Shown here piece by piece: positions 29,630 to 38,325 of a stretch of 64,000 bases of DNA. A model generated the notes under the pieces. The model saw only the letters and a program-made list of their open reading frames with translations, had not been told where the DNA came from and did no database searches. Source of the stretch: Thalassococcus sp. S3 (GTDB taxonomy: Bacteria; Pseudomonadota; Alphaproteobacteria; Rhodobacterales; Rhodobacteraceae); NCBI RefSeq assembly GCF_004216475.1, contig NZ_CP022303.1, forward strand, positions 3,782,001 through 3,846,000. Direction: 5' to 3'. A program made the position numbers and the translations under genes. The stretch's first letter is position 1. Every line of letters begins with the position of its first letter.

Positions 29630-29669
29630 TCCGACGGTTCAACAGGCGCGGAATTTGCCGTTTGCGCGC

Positions 29670-31472
29670 TTACGCCGCCACCTCTCCGTCCGATTGCTGG
29701 CGATGCCAAAGCTGCGCATAGCGTCCGTTTCGCGCCAGAAGCGCATCATGAGGTCCCTGCTCGACGATCTGACCCTGATCCAGCACGATGATCTGATCCG
29801 CTTCGGCAATGGTGCTCAGCCGGTGGGCGATGGTCAGAACCGTCCGCCCCTCGCCCGCCCGCCGCAGGGCGGTCTTGATGTCCTGCTCGGTCCCGCTGTC
29901 GAGGGCGCTTGTTGCCTCATCCAGCAAAAGGATCGGGGGATCCTTCAACAGCGTGCGCGCGATCCCCACGCGCTGCTTCTCACCGCCCGACAGCTTGAGC
30001 CCGCGTTCGCCAACGGCGGTGTCATAGCCATCCGGCAGGCTGACGATGAAGTCGTGGATCTGGGCCGCGCGGGCCGCCGCGACGATCTCGGCCTCGGACG
30101 CGTCGGCCCGGCCATAGGCGATGTTGTACCGGATGGTGTCGTTGAAAAGCACCGTATCCTGCGGAACCACCCCGATGGCGGCATGCAGGCTTTGCTGGGT
30201 GACGTCGCGAATATCCTGCCCGTCGATGCGCAACGCGCCCGACGTAACATCGTAGAACCGGAAAAGAAGCCGGCCGATCGTGGATTTCCCCGATCCCGTC
30301 GCCCCGACAATGGCGACCATCTGCCCCGGCTCGACGCAAAGATCGACATCCTTGAGGATCTCACGTTCGGGATCATACCCGAAATGCACGTGATCAAGCT
30401 CGATCCGCCCGCCCGTGATCTTCAGGGGCGGCGCGCCAGGCTTGTCGGACACCTCCTGCGGCTGTTCCAGCAGATCAAACATCTCGCCCATATCGACAAG
30501 GGCCTGGCGGATCTCGCGATAGACGGTGCCAAGGAAGTTCAGAGGCACGGTGATCTGGATCATGTAGGCGTTGACCATCACGAAATCGCCGACGGTCAGC
30601 GCGCCGTTCTGAACCCCAACGGCAGCCAGCACCATAATCCCGATCAAACCGCCGGTGATCAGCAGCGACTGGCCGAAGTTCAGAAAGGCAAGGGAGTATG
30701 AGGTCTTGAGCGCCGCCGCCTCATAACCCTGCATGGCGCTGTCATACCGCGCCGCTTCCCGGCTTTCGGCGCCGAAATACTTCACGGTCTCGAAATTGAG
30801 CAGGCTGTCGATGGCCTTTTGATTGGCATCGGTGTCCTGGTTGTTCATCTCGCGGCGCAGCTTCACCCGCCATTCGGTGACCGCGAAGGTGAACCAGACA
30901 TAAAGCGCGATGGTGCCGCCGACGATGACCAGATACCAGGCGTCAAACATCACCGTCAGGATGATCGCGACGAGCAGCAGTTCCAGGGCCAGCGGGCCGA
31001 TGCTGAAAAGCAGAAAGCGCAGAAGGAAATCGACGCCCTTCACCCCGCGCTCGATCACACGGGAGAGGCCGCCGGTCTTGCGCGTGATGTGATATCGCAT
31101 CGACAGGCGGTGAATATGCGTGAATGTTTCGAGCGCGAGGGCCCGCAGCGCACGTTGACCCACCGCGGCGAAGAGGGCATCGCGAAGCTGCTGGAAGCCC
31201 ACGTTCAGCAGCCGCGCCATGCCGTAAGCGACGGTAAGCCCCACGGCCCCGAGCGCCAGCATCGGAACACCCTCTTCGGCCAGCGCGTCCACGGCGCCCT
31301 TGTAGAAGAGAGGGGTGGTCACGGCGATCAGTTTGGCGAGCACCAGCATGATCATCGCAAAGACAACGCGGCGCTTCACCCAAAGCTTGCCCTCGGGCCA
31401 GAGATAGGGGGCGACCTTGCGGATCGTCCGCCAGCCCGAGCGGCGTTCGGCAACGGCACTGATATCTGTCAT
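29670..31472 (-). CDS. Atm1-type ABC exporter (fused permease-ATPase)
   Basis: This is a 600-residue half transporter with six membrane helices (about 40-340) and a C-terminal ATPase with Walker A GATGSGKST, signature LSGGEKQR, Walker B ILLLDEAT and the H-loop AHRLST. The membrane domain shows the family blocks LFAAVGQRALRALALETF, HRLSMRYHITRKTGG and NFETVKYFGAE, which mark the mitochondrial Atm1/bacterial heavy-metal exporter group. These export glutathione-linked metal or sulfur species. The start is ATG 31472, with a GTG at 31487 as alternative. It is followed at its 3' end by the 26-bp motif. Confidence 0.92.
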   Translation of the reverse strand: MTDISAVAERRSGWRTIRKVAPYLWPEGKLWVKRRVVFAMIMLVLAKLIAVTTPLFYKGAVDALAEEGVPMLALGAVGLTVAYGMARLLNVGFQQLRDALFAAVGQRALRALALETFTHIHRLSMRYHITRKTGGLSRVIERGVKGVDFLLRFLLFSIGPLALELLLVAIILTVMFDAWYLVIVGGTIALYVWFTFAVTEWRVKLRREMNNQDTDANQKAIDSLLNFETVKYFGAESREAARYDSAMQGYEAAALKTSYSLAFLNFGQSLLITGGLIGIMVLAAVGVQNGALTVGDFVMVNAYMIQITVPLNFLGTVYREIRQALVDMGEMFDLLEQPQEVSDKPGAPPLKITGGRIELDHVHFGYDPEREILKDVDLCVEPGQMVAIVGATGSGKSTIGRLLFRFYDVTSGALRIDGQDIRDVTQQSLHAAIGVVPQDTVLFNDTIRYNIAYGRADASEAEIVAAARAAQIHDFIVSLPDGYDTAVGERGLKLSGGEKQRVGIARTLLKDPPILLLDEATSALDSGTEQDIKTALRRAGEGRTVLTIAHRLSTIAEADQIIVLDQGQIVEQGPHDALLARNGRYAQLWHRQQSDGEVAA

Positions 31473-31529
31473 GGGATGATCTTTCACTACGCGGTCAGAC
31501 GCGGAGCATAGCGCGTCGAAGACCGACTG

Positions 31530-33071
31530 CTAGTCCGGGATGGAGAAGATCTGGCCCGGATAGATCAGATCGGGATCGCGGATCGCGCTTCGGTTGGCCT
31601 CAAAAACACGCACGTAAAGCAGCCCGTCCCCATAGCGGTCGCGAGAGATCGCCCAGAGCGTATCGCCGGTCTGGACGGTGACCGATCGGATCGGTTGCGT
31701 GGCGGGCGGCGCGTCCTGCTCAAGCCCCGCAAGCACGGCAGGGGCTTCACGTTTGAACGGCGTTTCCAACCGGCTGATAACCGCGCCGGAGCTGTCGATT
31801 TCATCAAGGCGCAGCGTGTAGATACCGGGCTCGATCCCGTCGATCTGCCCACGCCAGCGCCCCTCGCCCGATGAATTGAGATCCGCCACGGGGGCATTGT
31901 CGAGATAGACGCGGATCACGCTTTGCCCACGCGCGCGACCGCTCAGGAGCACCTCGCCATCTGCGGAATAGCTGATCGTATCAAGGGCGATCCTGTCGCG
32001 CGGCGCGGAGGACGACGGCGCCGCTGGCTGCACCAGTTCGACCCCGTCGGCGTCAGAGCGCAGGACGGCAACGGGCGCGGTCTCGGGCGCGGCAGGTTCG
32101 GATGCGGGCGGTTCGGTTGGTTGGGACGCGGACGGCGCGGGCGTGGCCGGGGCAGGCTCGGCAATCGCTACATCCTCGGAGTGCGGCGCGGGCGGCGGAG
32201 GAGCCGGTTCCCGCTCTGCAGGCGTGTCGGCACCCTGGGCAGGTTCGGACTGCGCGATCTGATCACGGCTGGCAGGCGGTGTCGGCTCTGAAGAAGAGGC
32301 GACCGGAGAAGACGGCACCGCAGGCTCGGTCGCGGCTTCGGGGGCGGTGGTGGAGGCGACCTCCTCCCCGGTTGGTGGAGCGGCCTCGGCCACGCGGCTG
32401 GGCGCGAGGATGATGTCGGCCTCGGACAGGGCGGTCTGACCGTCGAGCGCGGCCCGCAGGGTCAGGACACGCGGCGTGGAGCTGACGGGAAGAGACAGAA
32501 AGGCGACGAACGTGCCGTTTGCATCGGCTGTGAGTTCTTCCTGTTTCTGATTGTCGAGCAGGATCGACACGGTGCTGCCCGGCGCGGACTGCCCGGCCAC
32601 CAATGTGGTGCCATCGGGATCGGCGCGGACCACGTCGAAACTGGGCGCGGCGAGCGCATCCTGCGCCTGCTCCTGTGGCGGAGCGGTGTCTGCGCTTTCG
32701 GGTGGGGCCGGATCGGCCTGCACCGTTTCCCGGGACGCTGCGGGTTCCGAAGCCTCCGGCTCAGGAATGGCCGTTTCGGTGTCGGTTGCAGGCGCGGCGG
32801 GCTCAGCCGGAGGGGGCGCCGCGGCTGTCGTCTCTTCGGTCGGCGGAGCAGCAGGGGCAGGCGCGGGCCGGGCCGGAGTGTCCGTCGCGGGCGCCGGTGC
32901 GGGTTCGGGCGCTTCGGATGGCGCGCTCATCGCTGCGGGCTGCGCCTGATCCTCGGTCTCGCCCCAAGGGCCTGCCACATAGACGCCCGCGCCGACGATT
33001 GCAGCGGCCACGGCACCTGCCGCGACCGTCGCCAGAGGGCCCAGACCAAAGAGGCCAGACTGTCCTGCCAT
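31530..33071 (-). CDS. LysM-domain envelope protein with long Pro/Ala-rich linkers
   Basis: This is a 513-residue protein with an N-terminal membrane anchor (about residues 8-32). Two long low-complexity Pro/Ala/Glu linkers (about 40-145 and 235-340) flank a small beta domain (about 150-230, FDVVRADPDGTTLVAGQ) that is partly repeated later (SVRSDADGVELV style, about 340-430). A C-terminal LysM motif (about 462-512, VQTGDTLWAISRDRYGDG) should bind peptidoglycan. It lies 57 bp upstream of the Atm1-type gene on the same strand. The function is unknown; a structural cell-wall role is inferred. Confidence 0.9.
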   Translation of the reverse strand: MAGQSGLFGLGPLATVAAGAVAAAIVGAGVYVAGPWGETEDQAQPAAMSAPSEAPEPAPAPATDTPARPAPAPAAPPTEETTAAAPPPAEPAAPATDTETAIPEPEASEPAASRETVQADPAPPESADTAPPQEQAQDALAAPSFDVVRADPDGTTLVAGQSAPGSTVSILLDNQKQEELTADANGTFVAFLSLPVSSTPRVLTLRAALDGQTALSEADIILAPSRVAEAAPPTGEEVASTTAPEAATEPAVPSSPVASSSEPTPPASRDQIAQSEPAQGADTPAEREPAPPPPAPHSEDVAIAEPAPATPAPSASQPTEPPASEPAAPETAPVAVLRSDADGVELVQPAAPSSSAPRDRIALDTISYSADGEVLLSGRARGQSVIRVYLDNAPVADLNSSGEGRWRGQIDGIEPGIYTLRLDEIDSSGAVISRLETPFKREAPAVLAGLEQDAPPATQPIRSVTVQTGDTLWAISRDRYGDGLLYVRVFEANRSAIRDPDLIYPGQIFSIPD

Positions 33072-33197
33072 ACGCTTTTTTCATCCCCTGCCCGCGCGCC
33101 TCACTCAGCGGCGGTTGAGCGATCCTATCAGCCACGCTATCGGTGGTCAAAACGGGTCACAAGCGCCCGTCGGGACAGTGCAGTGAAAGGATCGCGA

Positions 33198-33758
33198 ATG
33201 TCGATCAAATCCGTGTGTGTCTATTGCGGATCGCGGACCGGGGCAATCCCGGCCTATTCGGACGATGCAGAGACGATGGGCCGTGCGATTGCGCAAGCCG
33301 GCTGGCGTCTGGTTTACGGGGCGGGAGATGTCGGTCTGATGGGCATTGTCGCCCGCGCGGCGCAGGCGGCAGGAGGCGAGACCTTTGGTGTCATTCCGGC
33401 CCACCTGGTGAACATGGAGGTCGGCAAGACGGATCTGACCCGTTACGTCGTCACCGAGACCATGCACGAGCGCAAGAAGGTCATGTTCATGAATGCCGAC
33501 GCCATTCTGGTTCTGCCGGGCGGGGCGGGATCACTGGACGAGTTGTTCGAGGTTGTGACCTGGCGCCAATTGGGTTTGCATCAGAAACCGATCCTGGTTC
33601 TGAACACAGCGGGATATTGGGACAAGCTGCTGGACCTTGTGGATCACGTCATCGCCGAAGGGTTCGCCGATGCGTCGCTTGCGGGTTTTTTGACCCCGGT
33701 CTCCTCGCCAGAGGCGGCGATGTCGGCCTTGCGCCGCGCCCTGCCCGACATCGCATAG
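33198..33758 (+). CDS. LOG-family (TIGR00730) Rossmann-fold protein
   Basis: This is a 186-residue protein with the LOG/lysine-decarboxylase-like signature PGGAGSLDELFE and the upstream GGGxG-equivalent YGAGDVGLMG. Characterised members cleave cytokinin- or purine-ribotides (phosphoribohydrolase), so a nucleotide-salvage or housekeeping role is likely. The ATG at 33198 follows AAAGGA at 33186-33191, which favours it over the GTG at 33183. The last 115 bases overlap the 3' end of the opposing RarD-like gene. Confidence 0.92.
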   Translation: MSIKSVCVYCGSRTGAIPAYSDDAETMGRAIAQAGWRLVYGAGDVGLMGIVARAAQAAGGETFGVIPAHLVNMEVGKTDLTRYVVTETMHERKKVMFMNADAILVLPGGAGSLDELFEVVTWRQLGLHQKPILVLNTAGYWDKLLDLVDHVIAEGFADASLAGFLTPVSSPEAAMSALRRALPDIA

Positions 33759-34582
33759 AGCGCCAGCGCACTCCAGATCAGGGTGAAGGCGGCGAGATGC
33801 AGGCCGCCGAAGGGTTCGGAAAAGAGCATCACGGCACAGACGAATTGCAAGGTCGGGTTGAGATATTGAAGCAAGCCCGCCGTTGAGAGCGCAACCCGGC
33901 GCGCGCCGTAGGTGAAAAAGATCAGCGGCAAGGCGGTGAGCGGACCCGACAGGATCAGCAACAAGGTCACATCGGCCGACGCCCAGAAGTGATTGGGCCC
34001 GCTGACCAGCAGCCAGATCGCCACGGGCAGGAACAGCAATATCTCGCAGGTGACCGAGACGACCGGCCCAAGCGGCAGGCGTTTTTTGATCAGGCCATAG
34101 ATGCCGAACGTGACGGCCAGAACGAGAGAGATCCAGGGCGCCGCCCCCAGGGCCAGCGTCATCAGCCCGACGCCGGCGGCGGCAAGGGCGATCGCGACCC
34201 ATTGGCGGGGGCTCAGCCGCTCCCCCAGAACGAAGCGGCCTAAAAGGACCGCAATGAGAGGGAAGATGTAATAGCCCAAACTCGTCTCGGTCGTCCGGTC
34301 GATCTGAACGGCGAGGATGAAGAGAAACCAATTGGCGGAGATCATCAGGGCGGCCAGACAGATCAGGCCCGATTGACGCGGACCGGAAAACGCGGCGGGG
34401 ATCTGGCCCAAACGGCGCTGCGCGGCGAGGATCAGCGAGAACAGGACGAATGACCAGAGCGCCCGATGGGCCAGAACCTCGGTCGCGGGGATTTGCGAAA
34501 GCGCCTTGTAGAAGATCGGGGACAATCCCCAGATCATACAGGCGACAATTATCGCAACGGTGCCTTTCGCGGTTTCGGTCAT
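33644..34582 (-). CDS. rarD: RarD-type EamA permease
   Basis: This is a 312-residue permease with about ten membrane helices. The start MTETAKGTVAIIVACMIWGLSPIFYK and the block EVLAHRALWSFV are typical of RarD. The natural domain ends near residue 278 (ALALYAMSGR). The remaining tail of about 35 residues is polar and is encoded on the strand opposite the 3' end of the LOG gene. The substrate is unknown (the name comes from chloramphenicol sensitivity studies of a homologue). Confidence 0.88.
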   Translation of the reverse strand: MTETAKGTVAIIVACMIWGLSPIFYKALSQIPATEVLAHRALWSFVLFSLILAAQRRLGQIPAAFSGPRQSGLICLAALMISANWFLFILAVQIDRTTETSLGYYIFPLIAVLLGRFVLGERLSPRQWVAIALAAAGVGLMTLALGAAPWISLVLAVTFGIYGLIKKRLPLGPVVSVTCEILLFLPVAIWLLVSGPNHFWASADVTLLLILSGPLTALPLIFFTYGARRVALSTAGLLQYLNPTLQFVCAVMLFSEPFGGLHLAAFTLIWSALALYAMSGRARRKADIAASGEETGVKKPASDASANPSAMT

Positions 34583-34655
34583 TGTCCCCCCGTCCCTGCC
34601 CTTGCCTCAAGCCACCGGCAAGGGCAAGGGTGCGATGCAAACAGGGAGGTTTCAA

Positions 34656-35264
34656 ATGAAGGACTTGGGCGCACTGATTTTTCCGGGCTTCGAGTTGCTG
34701 GACCTTTTCGGGCCCTTGGAGATGTTCGGCCTGTTGCCGGATCACTACCGCTTGCATCTGGTGGCCGAGACGCCCGGAGCGGTGGCCAGCGCGCAGGGCC
34801 CGCAGGCGGTCGCGACGGTCGGGCTGGCCGAGAGGGACAGCTTCGACCTGCTGTTGGTGCCGGGCGGCAGGGGCACACGCGCCCTGGTCAAGGACAAGGG
34901 GATGCTGGACCGGATCGCCCGATCCTGTGCAGCCTGCGACCATGTTCTTAGCGTTTGCACCGGAAGCGCGGTTCTCGCCAAGGCGGGCGTGCTTGACGGG
35001 CGCCGAGCCACGACGAACAAGGCGGCGTTCGAGCAGATGATGACACATGGTCCGGAGGTGGACTGGGTCCGGGAGGCGCGTTGGGTCGAGGACGGCAAAT
35101 TCTTCACCGCATCCGGCGTGTCGGCAGGGATGGATATGGCGCTGGCGGTGATCGCCAAGCTGGACGGGATGGAGGCCGCGGAACAGGTGGCCATCTGGGC
35201 CGAGTATGAATGGCATCGGGATGCCGACTGGGATCCGTTTGCAAAGGTGCACGGATTGATCTGA
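34656..35264 (+). CDS. DJ-1/PfpI (GATase1-like) family protein
   Basis: This is a 202-residue single-domain protein. The nucleophile-elbow Cys101 sits in SVCTGSAVLA, and the N-terminal GFELLDLFGPLEMF is typical of the AraC-type GATase1/DJ-1 subgroup. Members include isonitrile hydratases and glyoxalases, and the precise activity is not assigned. The ATG at 34656 follows AGGGAGG (34643-34649). It is divergent from the RarD-like gene, sharing a 73 bp region. An imperfect hairpin follows the stop near 35283-35310. Confidence 0.88.
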   Translation: MKDLGALIFPGFELLDLFGPLEMFGLLPDHYRLHLVAETPGAVASAQGPQAVATVGLAERDSFDLLLVPGGRGTRALVKDKGMLDRIARSCAACDHVLSVCTGSAVLAKAGVLDGRRATTNKAAFEQMMTHGPEVDWVREARWVEDGKFFTASGVSAGMDMALAVIAKLDGMEAAEQVAIWAEYEWHRDADWDPFAKVHGLI

Positions 35265-35406
35265 GCTTGGCCTTGGGGAGATCCGGGCCTTTTTGAAAAA
35301 GTCGGGGCCCTTGAAGGACGGAGGCCGGATCATCGGTGTCTGAGCGACCTTCTGTGGGCCAGCGGACAAGGTCATCAGCACAGGGTCACGGCGTGCGGGC
35401 TGCGCT

Positions 35407-36291
35407 TTAGGCGCTGAGTTCGACCACCGTGATCTCGGGCACGACGCCCAGACGGACGGGCAGGATCGAACACCCGATGCCGCCCGAGACCACGAGATCG
35501 CGCCCGTCCTCATGCACGTGACCATAGGCGAAGCGGTTGCGATATCGCGAAGGCACGACGGGCGACCACCCGAAAAGCCGGACCTGACCGCCATGCGTAT
35601 GCCCGGACAGGGTCAAGGCAATCCGGGCGGGCACCTGCGTGAAGATGTCGGGTTCATGGGCCAGAAGGATGGCATGCGCAGTGTCGGGGATTTGCGCCAG
35701 CGTGCCGGGCAGATCGTCGACCCCTGAATATGTGCCGTTGCCCTCCTTAAAGGCCCATTGATCCCCCAGGCCTGCCAGAACGACACCGCCCGGAAGTTCC
35801 ACCGTCTCGTTCTGCAAGACCGGGATGCCGCCTGCTTGAAGGGTCAGCGCGGCCTCGACAGGTCCGCTGCGACGGGCCTGGGCCATGCTGTCCTCCCACC
35901 AGTCGTGATTGCCGAGCACGGCGAAAACCCCTTGGGGCGCGGCAAGATCGGCGAGAATGCTCACGGTGTCGGACAGGGGAATGGACGCGGTGACGAAAGG
36001 ATGGCTTGCATTCAGATCACCCAGCACCACGATCAGATCGGCGCCCAGCGCGTTGGTGCGCTTGACCACCTGGCGCAGACGGTCGCGGGTGACATGAGGC
36101 GCGCCCATGTGCAGATCGCTCAGGATCGCGATGCGCATCGGAGCGGGCCAGCCGGGACGCTGCACCCGCCAGCGCCGCACCCGCAGCCGCAGCGCGGGTT
36201 CGATCAAAAAGCCGTAAAGCGCAGCAAAAAGGCCTGCCAGCGTCGCCGCCAGCAGGCCCCGGAGAAATCCACGTCGTGTCACGCCGCTCAC
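35407..36291 (-). CDS. Metallophosphoesterase with Tat-like N-terminus
   Basis: This is a protein of about 294 residues of the calcineurin-like phosphoesterase family: SDLHMG, GDLNASHP, GNHDWWED, HTHGG and a late GH-type motif give the two-metal site. The N-terminus VTRRGFLRGLLAATLAG is a twin-arginine-like signal or anchor, so the enzyme faces the periplasm. The GTG start at 36291 overlaps the sodB stop (GTGA), so the two genes are coupled. An ATG further upstream would lie inside sodB. Confidence 0.88.
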   Translation of the reverse strand: MSGVTRRGFLRGLLAATLAGLFAALYGFLIEPALRLRVRRWRVQRPGWPAPMRIAILSDLHMGAPHVTRDRLRQVVKRTNALGADLIVVLGDLNASHPFVTASIPLSDTVSILADLAAPQGVFAVLGNHDWWEDSMAQARRSGPVEAALTLQAGGIPVLQNETVELPGGVVLAGLGDQWAFKEGNGTYSGVDDLPGTLAQIPDTAHAILLAHEPDIFTQVPARIALTLSGHTHGGQVRLFGWSPVVPSRYRNRFAYGHVHEDGRDLVVSGGIGCSILPVRLGVVPEITVVELSA

Positions 36292-36887
36292 ATACGGGAG
36301 GCGACGTTTTCCCAGTTCACCAGGTTGTCGAGGAAGTTGGTCAGATAGGCGGGCCGCTTGTTGCGGAAGTCGATATAGTAGGAATGTTCCCACACATCGC
36401 AGCCCAGAAGGGCCGTCTGGCCAAAGCAGACCGGGTTCACACCATTCTCGGTCTTGGTGACCTTGAGGCTGCCGTCGGTGTCCTTGACCAGCCAGGCCCA
36501 GCCGGAACCAAACTGACCGGCACCGGCAGCCGAGAACTCATCTTTGAACTTGTCGACCGACCCGAAGGCTTCGATCAGCGCGCTTTCCAGCTCACCGGGC
36601 ATCTTGCTGTCGCCGGGACCCATCATCTCCCAGAACTGGTTGTGGTTCCACAGCTGGGAGATGTTGTTGAAGATGCCGTTTTGCGCCACGGCAGACGCGT
36701 CATAGGTGCCCTTGATGATCTCTTCCATCGACTTGTCGGCCCATTCGGTGCCGTCGATCAGCTTGTTGCCATTGTCGACATAAGCCTTGTGGTGCAGGTC
36801 GTGGTGATATTCCAGCGTCTCTTTCGACATGCCTTTGTCGGCCAGAGCATCGTGCGCATAGGGAAGATCAGGAAGTTCAAAAGCCAT
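36288..36887 (-). CDS. sodB: Fe/Mn superoxide dismutase
   Basis: This is a 199-residue cytoplasmic superoxide dismutase. Metal ligands are at the expected places: His28 (YHHDLHH), His82 (NHNQFW), Asp164 and His168 (DVWEHSYYID). The overall sequence resembles the iron-type alphaproteobacterial enzymes, but metal choice is not certain from sequence. It detoxifies superoxide to H2O2 and O2. The start is MAFELPDLPYAHDAL at 36887. Confidence 0.96.
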   Translation of the reverse strand: MAFELPDLPYAHDALADKGMSKETLEYHHDLHHKAYVDNGNKLIDGTEWADKSMEEIIKGTYDASAVAQNGIFNNISQLWNHNQFWEMMGPGDSKMPGELESALIEAFGSVDKFKDEFSAAGAGQFGSGWAWLVKDTDGSLKVTKTENGVNPVCFGQTALLGCDVWEHSYYIDFRNKRPAYLTNFLDNLVNWENVASRM

Positions 36888-37257
36888 TGGAGGGCCCCCG
36901 CTTTAGGATTGGAATTCGTGCCTCACATGAAGGTCGTGCTTGCACAAGGTCAAGTCCCGCAAGGCGCAATTGTTCCCCATGCGCGATCGCAAGGGCCTGG
37001 CGCGCACGCCACCACCGGGAGTGCCGGGCCAAGCTTCGCGTGGTTGGCGAGACGCAGAACGTGCCAGGCCAGCGTGCTGGCGTGGCCGAGACCTCGCAAG
37101 GCGGTCAGGACCGTCTGCCGATCCCTTTGCGTTCAGATCGAAAGTCGGCCGGCACACAACCTGAGCGCGCAAAGATTTGGGGCGAAGGTCAGGCGTTCTG
37201 GTGACCAAGCGGCTGCGACGCTTGGCTGGACGACACCCGAAGACGCGGGTGTCATCG
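36888..37257. other. 370-bp intergenic region upstream of sodB
   Basis: It should hold the sodB promoter on the minus strand. Open frames on both strands here have no recognisable protein character. Near its right end is a hairpin (37232-37253) that probably ends the neighbouring minus-strand gene. Confidence 0.5.
37232..37253. terminator. Terminator-like hairpin after the small secreted protein gene
   Basis: GACACCCG (37232-37239) and CGGGTGTC (37246-37253) form an 8-bp perfect stem with a 6-base loop, 4 bases beyond the stop codon of the minus-strand gene ending at 37258. Confidence 0.6.
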
Positions 37258-37671
37258 TCATTTGATGATCTTGCAGGTTCCCGTCCCACGCGTTTCGTTG
37301 TCATAGCCATGCACGATGACCGCTATAGTCGCGGTGTTGCGAGCGGTGTTCAGATTGACCTTGTAGGTTGCCGTGAGGGATCTGTTCAGATGTCCGGGAA
37401 TGTTGTCGAGGTTCCAATCCAACCGCCAGGATGAAGCACTACGCTGTGTTGAATTAACGGGAATGGGTGCGTTATGCACGGCCTTGATCACACCATCAAA
37501 AGCCGCGGCGGCACCGGTTTGGGTGTCCAACGCCAGAATAAGGCGTTCGGGCACGAGGCCATCGCGGGTATAGCTGGTGAAGCTGCAGTCATATGTTGTT
37601 TCCGCCGAGACGGCGGATGCTGTACTCAACAGGCCCGCCACAAGGGCGAGCGTGAGCCGAATGGATGTCAT
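37258..37671 (-). CDS. Small secreted protein of unknown function
   Basis: This is a 137-residue protein with a standard signal peptide (MTSIRLTLALVAGLL, cleavage near SAVSA-ET). The mature part has two cysteines (TYDCSF and TGTCKI) that could form a disulfide joining the ends, and a beta-rich pattern. I do not recognise a family. Its ribosome site AGGGAG lies inside a hairpin arm (37679-37718) directly before the ATG at 37671. It lies 69 bp downstream of soxG on the same strand. Confidence 0.75.
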   Translation of the reverse strand: MTSIRLTLALVAGLLSTASAVSAETTYDCSFTSYTRDGLVPERLILALDTQTGAAAAFDGVIKAVHNAPIPVNSTQRSASSWRLDWNLDNIPGHLNRSLTATYKVNLNTARNTATIAVIVHGYDNETRGTGTCKIIK

Positions 37672-37678
37672 GTAGGCT

Positions 37679-37718
37679 CCCTCTTCCGTGTCGCGAGAGT
37701 AGGAGACGCGGAAGAGGG
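37679..37718 (-). promoter_or_regulatory. Hairpin covering the ribosome site of the small secreted protein
   Basis: CCCTCTTCCGTGTC (37679-37692) and GACGCGGAAGAGGG (37705-37718) pair over 14 bases with one G-T. Read on the minus strand, the second arm contains GGAAGAGGGAG, the likely Shine-Dalgarno, ending about 7 bases before the ATG at 37671. The hairpin could block translation from the sox transcript or serve as a terminator. Confidence 0.55.
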
Positions 37719-37725
37719 GCACAAC

Positions 37726-37753
37726 CTCAGATAGAGTTTCTCAGATAGAGTTT
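37726..37753. repeat. Tandem 14-bp duplication at the end of soxG
   Basis: CTCAGATAGAGTTT occurs twice in direct succession (37726-37739, 37740-37753). On the minus strand the second unit includes the last codons and stop of soxG, so the duplication repeats the stop-codon region just downstream. Confidence 0.75.
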
Positions 37754-38325
37754 TCGGCCCGAAAAGCGTCGACTTTGGAGTTGGGATGAGCGGCTGTCTT
37801 CAGCAAATCGAAGACATACTGCGCGACGGAGCGGAAGCAGACGATCTGGAATGTCGCGGTGTCGGACATCCAGAAGGCAGCGGGCACCTGGGCCATGCGG
37901 GTGCGGCGGAACTGGCCCGGCGCAAAGGCATCGGGGGAGAGATCAACCGGGCAGAGTTTGGCCAGAACCTCCGGGGCGTGAGGACCACGGATCGTAAAGC
38001 GCGCGCGCGCGTCGGAGACGTTGACCGCCAATGCATAAATGCCGGACAGCGCCTCCGTCAGGCGGGAGAGCATTGCGGTGACCTCTGCATAGGGACAGAG
38101 GATCAGAAGCTCATCGGGAGACATCCAGCAAAGGCCGTGATCGCCTGAGAACCGCGCCTCACCGGGCCCGGGCATATCGGCACCGGTCACCTTGGTGGCG
38201 GCGGCGACGATCTTGGCCGCGCCGAGATCGCCGCGCAGGGTGATCATACCTTGAAGGCCTGCCTCTTCGACAAGGGCGAGGCCGTCGAACGAAGCGCCCG
38301 GGCATGCGCTGATGGCGTCAGACAT
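37741..38325 (-). CDS. soxG: Sarcosine oxidase subunit gamma
   Basis: This is a 194-residue subunit of heterotetrameric sarcosine oxidase, which oxidatively demethylates sarcosine to glycine with tetrahydrofolate as formaldehyde acceptor. Its fold is related to the folate-binding GcvT family (VNVSDARARFTIRGPHAPEVLAK, PGQFRRTRMAQVPA). The ATG at 38325 overlaps the soxA stop by 8 bases, so the genes are coupled. It is the last of the sox genes. Confidence 0.92.
   Translation of the reverse strand: MSDAISACPGASFDGLALVEEAGLQGMITLRGDLGAAKIVAAATKVTGADMPGPGEARFSGDHGLCWMSPDELLILCPYAEVTAMLSRLTEALSGIYALAVNVSDARARFTIRGPHAPEVLAKLCPVDLSPDAFAPGQFRRTRMAQVPAAFWMSDTATFQIVCFRSVAQYVFDLLKTAAHPNSKVDAFRAENSI

Larger units (their letters stand above)
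29330..29669. other. 340-bp intergenic region with terminator and repeat motif
   Basis: It contains the hairpins after the RND gene (29335-29364 and a shorter CCCGC/GCGGG one at about 29377-29390), an AT-richer stretch near 29520-29560, and the inverted copy of the 26-bp motif at 29604-29629. No gene is supported. Confidence 0.6.

Noticed and set aside
35283..35310. Hairpin-like sequence after the DJ-1/PfpI gene
   Set aside because: The arms pair imperfectly and several foldings compete, so it is not listed as a terminator.
36903..37310. Open frames on both strands between sodB and the small secreted protein
   Set aside because: Arg/Ser-rich products with no domain; the region more likely holds the sodB promoter.
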